From contig ML991778.1 of NCBI GenBank assembly GCA_010094025.1, positions 434,001 to 498,000 of the forward strand: a stretch of DNA of 64,000 nucleotides, read 5' to 3'. Positions 25,185 to 37,835 of the stretch are shown piece by piece. Each line of letters opens with the position of its first letter. Position 1 is the stretch's first letter. This DNA comes from Viridothelium virens. Taxonomy: Eukaryota; Ascomycota; Dothideomycetes; Trypetheliales; Trypetheliaceae. The notes beneath the pieces are model-generated. The model worked only from the letters and a program-made list of their open reading frames with translations. It ran no database searches and had not been told where the DNA came from. A program made the position numbers and the translations under genes.

Positions 25185-26715
25185 CTAATAGAGATTCCCA
25201 TGCGGCACTGCACAAAAAATGCCGGTCAGAATCGCCGCGCCAATGAAGGCGCCGAGGAGCGATTGAATAAAAATTGTATCCTGAATTTGTCGCAGTGCCG
25301 GCTCCTCGATCCAGATCTCTCGGTCAAAGACCTTGCGGATGATATTCCTCCTATCGTACTTGGCGACCCACGGTTCATCCTCGTACGAATTTGACGGGAC
25401 GGACGACGTCAAACTCTCCATGCTGCTCTTCCCCTCCATCTCGGCCATCTCATCATCATGATCCACAAACAACTCCCATGGCCGCAGATGCCGATGGTGC
25501 ATCCCATGCAACACCACACACATCCCCTTCCACGCCGCAATCAGCGTCGAGATACCAATCATATACCCCACAAACGGCAGCACCCGCCACCCTCTCCCAG
25601 CATGACTCAACGTAATCAACAGACTCGCAAGCAACCCCCCCAGAATGCCCGCGACTCCCAATCCCCGCGCAAACACAACCCGCGCCCGGTTCCCATTGCA
25701 GATGGTCCAGCGGATGAAGTTCGGATGCGCCTGACAGCGCAGACTCCACTCGACCGTCTGCAGCACGGCGCGGAAGGCGGTCGGGTGCGTGGTGGCAGCG
25801 AGGGCGTGCAGCAGGGCGGCGCGCTCGCGGGACGCCAGGTTGAGCTGGCGCGGCGCCCCGTCGGCGAGGTAGATGGTGATGACGCGCGAGATCTCGTCGC
25901 GGAACGGCTGCACTGTGAAGGGCTGCAGCGTCACGCCTGCGTCGTCGAAGGCGCCTTCCGCTTTCTTCGTGCAGGAGCGCGCGGGTTGGCTGCTGGCGAG
26001 GGTGGAGCGGTCGTCGTCGGCGGAGGAGGTGATGCTGCGACTGATGTGGGAGTTGGAGTGGTCGATGCCGGCGGCCTTGTCGGAGCCGTTCGGGGTGCGA
26101 GGGGGTGTGAAGAAGGGGTCGACCTTTTCGTTTTCGGTGACTTTAGGGCCCGTGGCGAAGTCGGTGCCTTTGAACATGTCGGCGGCTACGTTGTTGAGGC
26201 GCTTGGATTGAGGTTTGCCGGCTGCAGCATTGGCAGCTTCTTCTTCAGCTTGTGCGGCAGTCCATTCCGGGGAGAGTCGCTGTTCGCTTGCTGGAAGCTC
26301 ATTAAAGCGACGGGTGTAGTCACGGTGCCAAAGAAAGAATTGCAGATTCTCCGCTGCATGTTCAATGTATTTGAGATAGTTCATGAAGTCTCGAGTCGTG
26401 CAGGGCTTAGTGACAAGCGTCAGTAGCGATTTTATCATTGGAAGATGGATCTGCTTGGGGCTTGATATTCGTGGGCGACGTCCACAACGAAGCATCTCAG
26501 GGAATTCAGTATGAGAAGAAGACTAATAAACTTACAGGGCAAGTTCCACCATTGATGATCTTGTCGAATGAAAGAGCCTCCGGTATGCCGTTGGACATAC
26601 CAGAGCTATGTGAATGAATCGATTCATCAATAGACTTCTGCTTTTTCTCTCCATTCAATGATTGGGTAGATGAAGAGATATGAGAAGGTCTTCGGTATTT
26701 TAGAGAATAAACCAT
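25185..26715 (-). CDS. RGS-domain multi-pass membrane protein (Rax1-like), 466 aa
   Basis: Exons 26715-26536 and 26405-25185 join in frame across a 130-nt intron (GGTCP then PCTTRDFMNYL). The N-terminus MVYSLKYRRPSHIS is followed by SFDKIINGGTCPPCT and an RGS domain starting DFMNYLKYIEHAAENLQFFLW. It is interrupted by a long Ser/Thr/Asp-rich insert (about residues 100-220) and resumes at VQPFRDEISRVITIYL. Hydrophobic spans follow: GILGGLLASLLITLSHAG, FVGYMIGISTLIAAWKG and, at the end, SLLGAFIGAAILTGIF. RGS proteins speed GTP hydrolysis by G-alpha subunits; fungal members with this RGS-plus-membrane layout resemble Rax1 and related regulators of growth polarity and development. Which paralogue this is cannot be settled here. 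Confidence 0.85.
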
Positions 26716-29700
26716 TTTTTTCAGGACCTTTTGAAGTACCAGGGAAGATATTATGATATACAGCCTAAAGTGTGGGAGCAAATGACAAATGCGATAATTG
26801 AACTGAATCTCATCCACAGCTCTAGCAAGTTGAGATACTAAGGTAGAGAAGTAGAATTAAGATGTAAGCATTGTAGAGAGGTGACGATTTGCGGAAAACT
26901 AGTGGTAATATAGGGATGGTGATAGTCATGGGCTTCAACAGTATTCTAAATACTTGAAAGCCTCTAACCGTCTTTGCAGATCGAGCTTTGATGTGCTAGG
27001 CACGGCCCTGGTCCAGGTTCCGAAGTGAAGAGACCAGGCGTGGAATACATCGGAGCCAATAGTCTTCCTTGTATGCCTTGACATGGAGGATAGTGTTGCT
27101 CCCCCACTGGCTGTGGCGCTGATAGGGCGTTAGATTATGCCCGGGTGCAAGGCATGGCAAACCAGTCACGGTAATGCTTTTCAGTCATGGCGCGTGTCTG
27201 ATAGCCTTAAATGTGGTCCGAAGCGGAGACGAGACTCTTCTGCCACGATGGCTCTCCGCACATTCTGCGGTGCTGCAGGTCGCCGAATGGATCCGTGAAG
27301 AGCTAAATGGAGAGTCACAAGCTCATCGCAAGCACTCATCGAAAGGCTTGAGTTGCACTATTTGGCAGGCAAGAGTGCTTGAGTGCCATCAAGGTCGCCA
27401 CCAGATCGAACACTAGAAGATGGACCTCAGGGGCACGGACAAGGCTGTGGAGCTGCCTTACTGACATCGAATTCTGAAGAGATTGAGACAGGGATGGAGG
27501 ATTGGAGATGTGCTCGCTTCACCCGGCCAGCGGGTGATTGCTGTCGCCAATCTTGGGTCCTCCCTTCCCTGCACCAGGCATGGCGCGCTGATACCCTGGC
27601 TCGCCGCCACTGCTTCCGGATGTCGCCTAGCTTCTTAATTCGCGTCATTTTCCTGAGCTGAGCCTTCGATCTTGAGCTTCTGTGCCCCGGATCAGCGTGG
27701 GCGTTAGCTACCATCCTACTACGCTGCGTTGGGGCTTGCCGGGTACCGACGAGGTCATCTTGGACTACTCTAGTGGTGGTATGAGGCCCAGCTAGATTCG
27801 TCCGTAACTGTAATGCAATGCGGAGACACGGAGGGAAATTTTGGCTAGAGATTAGTTTTCCGACTTTCCACTATGAGATCTTACAGTATTATCAAGAGCG
27901 CTGAGTGTACTCCGGTGGACCTTATCTTCTCCCGTCAGGGAAACAGGGATTCCGACGTTTCAGTCAGCCACGATTTGCGGATCCTCAATCTGTGAGAAGC
28001 GTGGCTGCCATTCCCGATGAGTTGCGCCATGCGCAAGATCACATCGATGCCGCAAACAACGAAGGAAGAGAAGCGAAAGAAGCGGGCTATCAAATTGACG
28101 TGGCCTGCATTCCGGGACCATCCTCTAGACTCGGGCAAATTGCTGAATGGGCCGTTGAGCTTTGGTGCTTTAGTAATTGACGGTGGCCAAGCGTTAGAGC
28201 TATGGAGCTAAGGCAAAATCTTTCTGCAGGTACCATGGCTTTCATTGGAGAATCAATCAGTGCGACCGAAGGTGTCCCTGGTGTATTCTTGCTGGGAGTT
28301 TGAAGCTCAGTGCATCACCGCATATTACGGATATCGAAGCACACTTTTGAACTAGGTATGCGAATATCGCCTGAGGGAGACCGCCTTGGACTGTCGCCCT
28401 AGTGGGATAACTCGAAGATTGGCTACAGTACTAGGAACAGGGACTAGACACCCAAGATTTAGTTCTACCAAGGGCAAGAATTGACGACCAGTCAGATCAT
28501 CCAGTCTAACCAGTCCATTGGAACCTGGAAATTACAATTCATCTTCCCCTCGCGTCGTCTTGCACATTTGCCACGGCGGAGATTTTCGGTGACAAGCATG
28601 AACTGCTGCCAAGTGCTTTCCCAATGCTGGCGTAAGCGTCAAACAAATGGTGAAATGGTACGTAATTAGCTGCGAAAAGGTGTAATTACTTGATGCCGAG
28701 GCTCGCAGCCACAGTAGCGCAAGACCTAGGAGATTCCAAAAATCTCCTGCATTGCATTGCATTACCTTGCCGTCCCGCGGGAGATCTCGCGTGGCAATGT
28801 GCGAGTTTTCATTGTGACGGTCAGAATTCTCACAGCCGATTGGCAGTATTAACCTCAGGGGACATTCTCTTAGCTGCAAGAATGTCAAAAGGAAGTGGTG
28901 AAACAGATCTCAACCCGTGCCCAGACCCCTGACATGACCCATGGCAGAGAGCCGTGGCGTCCAGAGTGCATCATAACGGGCGTCATTATCACTCACCACG
29001 TGTGGATGCAACATTGATCGGAGCAACGCATCATCTATTGAAAAAAGCATTAGACGTAACTATTCATTGTTTATCAAGAGTGAGGCGGTGAGCCTTGTTC
29101 GTCTCGTCGCCCCTGAAACTAAACGACACTAGGCGGCATTCTAGTGATTGCTCGTTTCGACGGGTCCCACACGCGCGGGAACATTCAGTACGCCGCACAA
29201 TACACTCCATGTATCTCTCCAGCGACCCATCAAACGTCCATAGTGTACTGATGCCCTTTTGCAGGTGAGTTAGTGAGCATGGTATCTTATCCAGACCATA
29301 CTCCTCATTCCCGAGGAGCACTTTCCCTCTGGTAAGCGATAGGTCGTTCAGAATGGATAGCGACAATGACTTGTGCGGAGTGCGCCCCACTCTACCTAGA
29401 TCCCCTAGCAGATCTCGTAGGATTTAGATCCTTCCGATGGACTCGCTTGGAATGCCTGTAAACTCACTCCACATCGTGCGGCCCATGCCGCTCAGCAAGT
29501 CCTTGGTTCCGTGGGGTTTGCGGCGCTGCTGCAGCTGGCCGGCTTTGCCTCAGGGGCACGCCTGTTTACTGGTTAGAGCATGTCCCGCCTTACTGGACAA
29601 AGGAATGCTTCATCGCCAGGTGCCGAATATGTTTTCCAGAAGTTTGCCTCCCGAAGCCCACGGTCTTGACCTTGGAAGATTCAACCACTGGATGGGACTC

Positions 29701-30383
29701 TCAAGTCAAGTCAATACGCAGTCAGAGGTCTGAAGTTGCTCTACACGAAAAAAGCTAGCTCCTAGGTTCTATTATGCACACCGGACTAGGTCTATAATAG
29801 TCCGCGCCCAGGTTCCTTGTAGAATTGCCCGTTCAGTCGCACTCGTGTCTCCTGAAGTCCGCCGTTTTCGACCGAAACGCTCCTGTTGCTTGGAGAATTA
29901 AGATGGTCAATCCAAGGGAATAGGCCGCATGGTACTCCGAATCGCTGTGCAAGATGGGCGAGCCGTTTCGTCAGTGGCTTTTGGAGGAGCCTGGTCAGCG
30001 ACATGAGGTCTTCGCCAGATCCGGCTGGAGCATGCAGACAAACACGTATTGTTTGAGTCCTTACTTCCTTTACCGTTTGCGGCTTCGGTAAAGATTTTTT
30101 AGGCTACGGTCAAGTATGGAGTAGCACTTCCGCAACCCCCAATCACCATTGCCATTCTAAGAAAAAGAGCTTCCTTGTAAAGATGTTCCGGAAATGGAGA
30201 CTCTGCGAACCACATGCTCGAATCGCTTTCTGAATGAATTATCTGACGATTGGCTGAAGCTGTGACTATGATAGAAAGCATGCAAGCAAGGCCAGGCTTT
30301 GGTGCACTAAGCCAAGAGATGACATTCTTTAGTTTTGACACCCGAGCCAGATATGAAGTGTCTTCTGGGAGGGTGCCGCCCTT
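26716..30383. other. Gene-sparse 3.7-kb stretch, no gene seen
   Basis: No open frame here exceeds about 120 codons, and none has a recognisable motif or a convincing exon chain. Composition is not strongly AT-skewed, so it does not look like a heavily RIP-mutated repeat by eye. I saw no terminal repeats or target duplications. It includes the upstream region of the RGS gene and the 3' end of the DUF6536 gene; long noncoding RNA or decayed sequence is possible. Confidence 0.5.
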
Positions 30384-32734
30384 CTACGCGTACAGGGGAC
30401 CTTCGACCGGCATTCCAACGCTTTCATTTGAGAATCCACAGTGACCGGGCTTGTCGCCGATGGGCAAATCAATCACTCCCCATTGGAGCTCAGAAGTCGA
30501 GATATCGCTGTTGCTGCCTGTAGATCCGGGATGGCAAGCAGCGGCTATAGCAATACTGCAGCTACTTGCCACCGGGATTCCAGGCTTGAGGCGGAAAGAT
30601 CCAAAAACCAGGATTGTCGCAACCATTGCTATGCCAGCAAGTATTACTAGAAGAATTGCAGCAGGCGAGTATCCACACGTCATAATATTTCCGTCACTAG
30701 CTCCACGTACAGTGTCGTACACATTGATGCTGACCAAGAAGATGCTTTCTGATACAAGCCAATGCAGAAGGCCAGACAGAGCCATGAGAGGAAGGCTGAA
30801 TCGGTAAGGAAGCTGCAGGAAGTAGGAGCTTCGTTGATGTCCTTTGGGCACGCCAGAAACACGAAGACCTTTCCGCTCCAGCGTAAAATCGCTATATTCC
30901 CGGGCGAGTAACATACACGTAAAGAGACCGTTATAGGTAAAATAGATAAAGGACAGTATTACTTGTGGAATGTTGGCGACAAGAGTATTACCAACAACAC
31001 CGCTGATACCTTGGGAGGGGATGGTCCAACTGATCATAGTGTTCGTGTTTACCGCTCCAAGACCGAGGTTCCAGAAGTAGCCAAAGCCAGGATGGGGATC
31101 GATCACTGACGTACCATAGCCAAGCAGGGATGCGCAAGTAATAAGGGCAACCAAATATCTGAAAGCAAGTCAATATCTCTCTCCAAAGGTTCTGGGCTGG
31201 ACACTAGTACAAAGTAATGACTGCTACCCATCTCATTTTGCTTGCTGCCCGAAACCATCGAGTCCTGTTTGCCACCCAGAGCTGAGGCAGTGCTTGCTGT
31301 GATAGCAAACGGCGGCAGTTTTTCTTATTTCCGAAATCCATTCTCGAGGACAGACACATGTTGCTGACTGTTGTATCTTTGTTTCTCAGGAAAGACGCAA
31401 CGCCGTCACCGACAGTGACTAGGGGCTGTTCTTTGGAGGTGAATGCAGTAATTGCCATGATAATCGCCTTGAAACCGTTTAGAAGAATGACGACGATCGC
31501 AATCGGCAGACTGAAATTGACTTCGCACATCTCAATCTGGGGCTTGCTAAGACAATAGCTCACTACCGCTCCAAAATATGGTGACCAGTTACCTGCATCG
31601 GTCTTAATGTGAGGTATTTCGCTGCTACAAAGAGGCAGATGCAAGCTCTCCGGTCCTTCCGCATTCTCATCGGCACATATCCAGGAGAACTGCTCTACCG
31701 AGTCAGCGCCGCCTTCCTCAATGGGAGTGTTGTAGAGGTTGAGGACGCCTCCGCCTTCATTCCATGCACTCCCATCGCTGATGTTGATCCCATTCTCATA
31801 AACTAGCACGACGTCGCCTCTGGCCGTTTGAAAGCTCTGTCCATAGGTACTGATGCATTCATCCGTGTCAAGTCTTTGCGGTGAAAGTCCCGAGAAGAAT
31901 GTATCGTGGATCTGAATGATTTGAGGCGAGACATCACCAGTGCCCAGACTTTGCTGCCACAAGTCATCTTGCACGAACGTGTCGTTCGCCAGTATAATCT
32001 GGTATTCCCAAGCGGCTATGGAGTTGATGACGGCAGAGTTGTAACTTAAAATGTATACTTAGTGCTATATGTATCATGAGAAGGATCAGAACTTACAGAA
32101 GGTGGAGTGGAAGAGAAGATAAACTCAATAATCCCCATAGGATTACTTTCCGCCTCTCAATCAAACGCAAGTTTCTGATACTCGGCACACCAATGTCAGC
32201 CCACGCCTTCTTCGCATGTGCCCTGTCAACTTCAGTCCTTGTAGGAGCCGAGAGGCATTGCATGCAGTAGTTACTTGCGCTCAGCAGGACGGTCGAGAGG
32301 GCGTTGATGATGAAGTGTATAACAATGTTTAGATGCTGGGCTTTGGAGCAGGATCCATAAAACAATGTCAATCTTCCGCTATCATCATCAACTCTGCCGG
32401 GCGCATGCGCGTGGCTTGCAGCAGCATATATCGTGACAATGAGATTAATGAGAAAGACTGCGGAAGCCGAAGCGCAGCCGCAAATAACACCAAATCTCCA
32501 GCCCGTTCGATGTTTTATCCTCCAGGATCTGCTGCCCTGGATTTCAGAGACATCGTCATCCTCAACGAGTTCGGGCGCTTCTATCTGGGAACGAAAAGGC
32601 GATAGCAAGGAATTTGACTCGATATTGTTTGCTTGTGTTTGATTCGATTTGTCCTGCGAGGGCCCGAGAAGCTCGATCTCGTCGTCTAAAGCTTGGCTTG
32701 GTTTGCGAATAAAGGGAAGTCGATGGTATGACAT
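30384..32734 (-). CDS. DUF6536 multi-pass membrane protein, 748 aa
   Basis: Exons 32734-32097, 32044-31211 and 31158-30384 join in frame with introns of 52 and 52 nt. The N-terminal 75 residues are polar and cytosolic-looking. The DUF6536 signature follows (GWRFGVICGCASASAVFLIN, then LIVTIYAAA) with FYGSCSKAQHLNIVIHFIIN, NYCMQCLSAPTRTEVDRAH and LLYNSAVINSIAAWEY across the first intron. A large predicted outside loop with several cysteines precedes more spans (FSLPIAIVVILLNGFKAIIM; LYLVALITCASLLGYG across the second intron; VILSFIYFTYNGLFTCMLL; FSLPLMALSGLLHWLVSESI; PAAILLVILAGIAMVATILV). The family is widespread in Pezizomycotina and has no assigned function that I know of. The second donor (GTACTA) is off-consensus, but the frame and the conserved span across it support it. 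Confidence 0.87.
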
Positions 32735-33871
32735 TTCCCATAACAGATGGACCGCGTGGGAGAAAAGAGGATCTGATCGTGGTTTTCTAGAGTCATTGAC
32801 TACACTGGTGGGGGCTGAAACTCTTCCTCATGCGGCTGATGAATCCTGGTCTTCAGGAGAGGACCGCAAACCCTGCGACTTTGCATGGCACGGGTGGATC
32901 GATGTAAGGCCTGATCATGCTGTTGAGCTTCAATCATTCTAGAGTAGGCAAAAGGCAAATGTCATTTGAACCAGATTCCCTGGGTGCTGATAGGTATACG
33001 GCTTATATTGAGCCGCGGCAGACGAAAACTTTGAGGGAACCCCCAGCTTGAAGTAAGAACGGACAGCCTTTTGCCCGTTCCATGCCACTTGAGAGCCACC
33101 GTACGTACGGAGCGGATTAGGGCTAGCCATTGGCTTGTAGGGTTTAAAATAACATTGGCTGGCAGGCAAGCCATACGGAGAACACTGATGGCAGAAAAGC
33201 TGAGATATTACTTTAAGCGAAGTCTCATTTTGTCATTCGCGTGCCACGCCCACGCCACCAGTTCCATCGATCCGGTAGTCTCGCTTACTTAATCATGCGC
33301 TGCGCGCAACTAAATTAGCTCGGAGAAAATCTGGAGCTAAATCCGTCGTACAGCTGTACCCGGATCACCGGATGCGAAGCTTGAGAGGGCAACCTTTGGG
33401 CATTGCAGCAACACCAATGACTTTCCCATCCTGAGGCATCTCAACATATGAAGAAATGGAGACAAAATGTCGAACCTCAGCCAGAAATAGGTCTCTCATG
33501 TTCGGATTCAGTGTTTTTCTGGACTATTAGCCAAATTAGGTATAGTGATAAGTGTAGGGATTTTTCCCCCTTAATTTTAGAGAACTAAATAGACCTCTAC
33601 AGAGATTTAAGTCACGGTGTAGCTGGACAGAATCCTGATACAAAAAGGGAAGACTGAAGAAAGCAAATCATACACTACTTGTTATATAGAAATCTGCAAA
33701 GTCTCTTCCGAAAACATCTGCGGCAGAGATTTGTAATCGTCTCGTAAAACGACCAGATTTCAACAGCTCCAAGGCTGGCACTCCTCGATATCGTACCTGA
33801 AAACTTCAGCGAAGGGCGAAAATGCATGATCGGTACCTCTCCACCGAGCTGGCAAGACTAGAGGTGTCTCC
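32735..33871. other. Intergenic, 1.1 kb, no gene seen
   Basis: This includes the DUF6536 promoter and the subtilase 3' flank. The part from about 33500 to 33700 is AT-rich. No motif-bearing frame was found. Confidence 0.55.
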
Positions 33872-35431
33872 TCAATTATCTCGCGACCTCCTGCGGGACG
33901 GACTGAAGCACTGACAGGGTGCAGATTTTTCATGCTCTGGAGCGCCAGCGTACGGCTGCAAGACTGACTTGTATTGATTCAAGAATCCGTTGTTGTTGAA
34001 AGTGTTTGGTGTGGATTCTGGGAAACCTTCAAGCTGATTGATGTTCCAATTATCTCTCATCCGTTTCATGACCAACTCAGTGTTTGACCGTATCTTTTCA
34101 TAACTGATAAAGTGTGCAAGGGTTCCGGCCACGTAGGCTGCTGCTGGAGAAGTCCCGGATGTATACCTGTAGGTGAAATCATTATCCCGAACAGTTGCAC
34201 ACAGAGGTCCATCACCTGGGGCCGAGACCGTTACATGTCGGCCGTAGTTGGAATCGTTTGCTTTTCTGTATCTCTCGTCGGTCGATGCGACGCAGATCGT
34301 CTCGTCTAAATTGCATGGAAAGGTGTCTCGAGCATCTTCGTTATTGTTCCCAGCACCGGTAACAAAGGGGATGCCAGCGCGCTTCGCCTTCCGAATCGCT
34401 ATCGCAAGGGCTTCATTATATCTACCTACAATCGACATGTAGATAATTGACCCTGCGAAAGACCGATAGCGACAACAATTCCGCTTCTTAGAATTATGGG
34501 CTTTCGTTACGTCACTTCAATCAACCAGATCGGATCAGAACGATACTTTCAAACGTTGTACAGGACTTACTTTACTGCTCTGATAATACTTGACCATCCA
34601 CCTTGTCGACGCCATGCTTTGACATTAATGATGTTCGCTTCTTTACCGGTTCCAATCAAGGTGCCACCAGCAATAGATGCAACGCAGGTACCTAGACCTT
34701 ATCAGAACAGAGTTGGATAAGAAAACTTCTGTGCATCAAGCGGAGCACTGAGAATTGACGAGGGTTGCCATACCGTGCATCAAAACATGCGTATCATTCA
34801 TAGTGCTGTCCGGACCGTCGATATACGGTGAAGTTCGCCAGCCTCGGAAGTTAGAAGCTCGACCTAGGAACTCGGGATGGTCGAGCTTTATACCAGTATC
34901 AATGATATAGATATCCACGTTTCTACCTGCTTCACTCCAGTAAAAGTACCTCTTTTCCGTATCTTCAGTATTAACCATCTTTTCCACAGTTGACTGCATC
35001 GCTAGGTTGAAAGGTACACCTGACATTGTTATCGCAGCCCAACGCTTGAGTCGCTGGTTCCATTTCTTTGTATGCCGAGGATACACTTGAAGAGTCTTAG
35101 GTAGATCGGCACGACTATCACATTCCACCCATTCGACTCCTGCATCTTTCCTGATAAGATTATCTACTATAGATTGATTCGCTTTCACATGGTACCCAGG
35201 AAGAATATCGATATAGGAGTAATCATAGTTTGGGGAGGAAATATTGAAGCCGATATGGTGAAGGTGAGCCTCTAACGTGTGGTTATCTTTAAGCTTGACG
35301 ATATAGCTATCTGGAACAAGTTCTAACGATTCGTTGTGACCTAGACAGGGAGCGAGTTCCGACTGGCTGGTACTTGGTATGATCGATACTATCAGGAGAG
35401 TCGCAGACAGCCAAGCAAAGTCCAGAAACAT
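33872..35431 (-). CDS. Subtilisin-like S8 protease, secreted, about 473 aa, internal loop doubtful
   Basis: Exons 35431-34774, 34691-34571 and 34514-33872 give one open chain of 473 residues. It has a signal peptide (FAWLSATLLIVSIIPS), an inhibitor-I9-like propeptide (SYIVKLKDNHTLEAHLHHIG) and the S8 triad: Asp178 in IYIIDTGIKLDHPEF, His219 in MHGTCVASIAGGT (created by splicing) and Ser382 in TSGTSPAAAYVAG, with oxyanion Asn316 in TGAGNNNEDA. Secreted subtilases digest extracellular protein. The start of exon 3 (residues about 261-289, RNCCRYRSFAG) does not look like the family. Another frame of the same bases reads SGIVVAIGLSQG, which does fit, but joining it to GRYNEALAIA would need an intron of only 26 nt. 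Either the protein has a divergent loop or the gene is damaged here. A second S8 gene lies 6 kb away on the other strand. Confidence 0.75.
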
Positions 35432-36336
35432 TGTGAAAATATTTGGTAAGCTGGTAAAAGGGCGGCAGAATGGTATAACTTGAACATCTCTGACAACTTG
35501 GGAAGGTGGCGAACCTATCTACTTGTAGAAATTGAAAAAATTGTGCTCGGTCGGCATGACGTTAAGGAGAAGAAAAGCGCCCCCACCCACGGGCGGCCTT
35601 TCGAAGTAAGTTCGGGAGTCAGAATCTACTAGAAGATGGCCAGCTGTTCAGTTGTGGTACGAGATACACACTGCTAATCTTTTCATCATGTTTTAATATG
35701 CCTTCTATATGTAGCCTTCTGATCCATTTTCATTCTTCATCTATTGAGAGATCTCTCTAGATAAGGCTGAAATAATGCAATCATAGGTGATAGTTGAATT
35801 GATGCTGAAGGCCACTATGTTCAGGATTTGTGCGAAAATGTCTTCTTTGAGAAGCCCAAATCGTCTCATATAAGTGAATAATTAATTCAAGGGTAGGCAA
35901 TCAGAGTGTCTTTACAATCAAGTCCATTGAGCGATACTGAGAATCAGAGGTGACAGCTGGCCTGTCTATGTTTCATGTATTGTACCGTGGAGTCGGCGTT
36001 CTCCGGTCAGAAACGTGGCCGGCTAATTGACTCAGAATTCGATTTGATGGTTCGACGACTAGCCCGATTTCTTTTCTAGTCCCTGTGTCTAGAGGATGAG
36101 ATGGATGCAGGTGGTAGCATGGGCAATTCTGACTTTGTTGTCCCCCCGACTTGTCTCTTGTTCTTGCAGACATTGCACAGAGCCGACCACGAGATACAAA
36201 ACATTTCGCGAGTTGATCCATGTACTTCCGTAATGAGTCTGTAACCTGGTAAGAGCTATATAGATTTGCTCGAGCTTGTAACTTGCTATTCTGTATTCAT
36301 TAACTTTCTCATGTTTCCTTCGTAATCTAGTCATGT
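35432..36336. other. Intergenic, 0.9 kb, no gene seen
   Basis: This is the upstream region of the first subtilase and the 3' flank of the O-methyltransferase, both on the minus strand. It is AT-rich around 35650-35900. No motif was recognised. Confidence 0.55.
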
Positions 36337-37835
36337 CTAGGAAAAGATTTCCCAATCTTGCCAAACTGCTTCAATTACCTTCATTAGACTCCCAGCGCGG
36401 CCTTTAATTTCTTGGAGATGCAGTCTAGGATCAACCTTTTGTAATAGAGACTCCCATGCCTTTGCAGTCCGCTCGTAAGCATTGAACATAGCTTGCATGA
36501 TGAGATCGAGGTCTCTGAGGAAGGTCAGAAAGCCTCGGTGACTGGCAAACTTCCTTCGGTCTTCACGAAGTTGAATATACTCACCTGGGTTGCTTCCTTG
36601 ACCACTTCACCTCGGGCCCGTCCCTCAACACGATCTCATAGATGATCACTCTGGACCCGACCTTCAAAGCTGGTATCAAGGCTCTCAGGATCTTCTTGCA
36701 GTACTTGTCACTCCAATTATGCAAGACCCAGCGGAAGAAATACACATCCGCGCCCTTTACCGGTTGCTCTAGGAAAAAGTCATGCTCCTCGAATTTGATC
36801 CTCGAAGCCAGTTCTTGAGGGAGTGCAGTTCTCGCCTCTTCCACTGACACGGGAAGGTCCTGCACCACAAACTGCATATTGGTGGTTACGCGGGATAGGG
36901 TCTGAGGTACGGCACCTCGTCCACCCCCAACGTCGACAAAGATGGAACCGGGCAGATCCAAACTTTTCCAGTCGTAGAGCTGCTCGAGGTGACCAGGATC
37001 CCACCCCGAGCCTCGACTAAGAAATGCTAAGCCGGCGTCGAGCCTCCTTGCTCGTTGTTGATACCTTGTCAAGAACTCACCAGCCGTAGTGCCGATTTCG
37101 TTTTGTAGTGCCCATGCCGGCGCAGTTTGCTCTTGCGATCCAGAACATGCAGCAATCGCGTCCAAAGTCCCTTGGCAGATAGGCGATATCTCGCACGTGA
37201 AGAGGCCGAGGGCATTATGAGCGTCTGGATCGGTGGCAATGAGACGTGACGTTGCGGTATGAAAGACATGGCCAGGTTGACTGTACTTTTCAGCAAATAT
37301 GCGATTGCTCATTGCTTGCCGAACAAAACGTTCGACAAGATTCAGAGGTAGCCCACTTGCGGCAGATATCTCGGCGTAGGTGGTCGATCCAGAGAGTGGA
37401 ACATGCTGAGCCAGTTCGTAGTGGTAAATAGCGCGAAGAGATGTCTCGTCTGCAAACTGATCTGCTGTTCAGCTACTCATGATCCCAATATCTTGTAAAT
37501 AGAGTTGGAAGTTGTGATATACACATGGTGGCTCTGGGTTGCCAACTCATGAACGACCATCGAATCGAGATAACAGACTTTGACACAATACTGCAGCAAA
37601 AACGACCTACTGCAAGTAGAATTTCGCGAAGAGTGCCCCGTGAACCCTGTGCGAGCCTTTTGGTGGTTTGCGCTACATCAACGAGAGTGTCACGCGCTTG
37701 TTCCAATTCTGATGGAAGGTCAAGGAGAGTATCATTCTCAAAAGATGTAGGGGGGAGATCTGCAGATAGTAGATACAGATCTAGAGCTTCCGCAGGACCA
37801 AGCATTTGTTTCACCAAGTCGGTGAATAAAGGCAT
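36337..37835 (-). CDS. SAM-dependent O-methyltransferase, 424 aa
   Basis: Exons 37835-37611, 37456-36585 and 36514-36337 join in frame with introns of 154 and 70 nt. This is a class I plant/fungal O-methyltransferase: an N-terminal winged-helix dimerisation region (LRAIYHYELAQHVPLSG, TYAEISAASGLPLNLVERFV), the SAM loop IFVDVGGGRGAVPQTLS around residues 248-256, the acidic QDLP, and FFRWVLHNWSDKYCKKIL with the likely catalytic His321. Such enzymes methylate phenolic hydroxyls of polyketides and other secondary metabolites. No synthase gene is close, so it may act alone or on an exogenous phenolic. The last exon (RDLDLIMQAMFNAYERT) was assigned by phase and by resemblance to family C-termini. 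An in-frame start 29 codons further upstream (37922) is possible. Confidence 0.85.

Noticed and set aside
25458-26426. 322-codon open frame on the plus strand
   Set aside because: It is antisense to the GC-rich second exon of the RGS-domain gene, which has a recognisable domain and conserved splice site. The antisense product shows no motif.
36020-36040. A second TGACTCA site upstream of the first subtilase
   Set aside because: The 7-mer (either centre base) is expected about eight times in 64 kb, and nothing about the neighbouring genes suggests amino-acid control.
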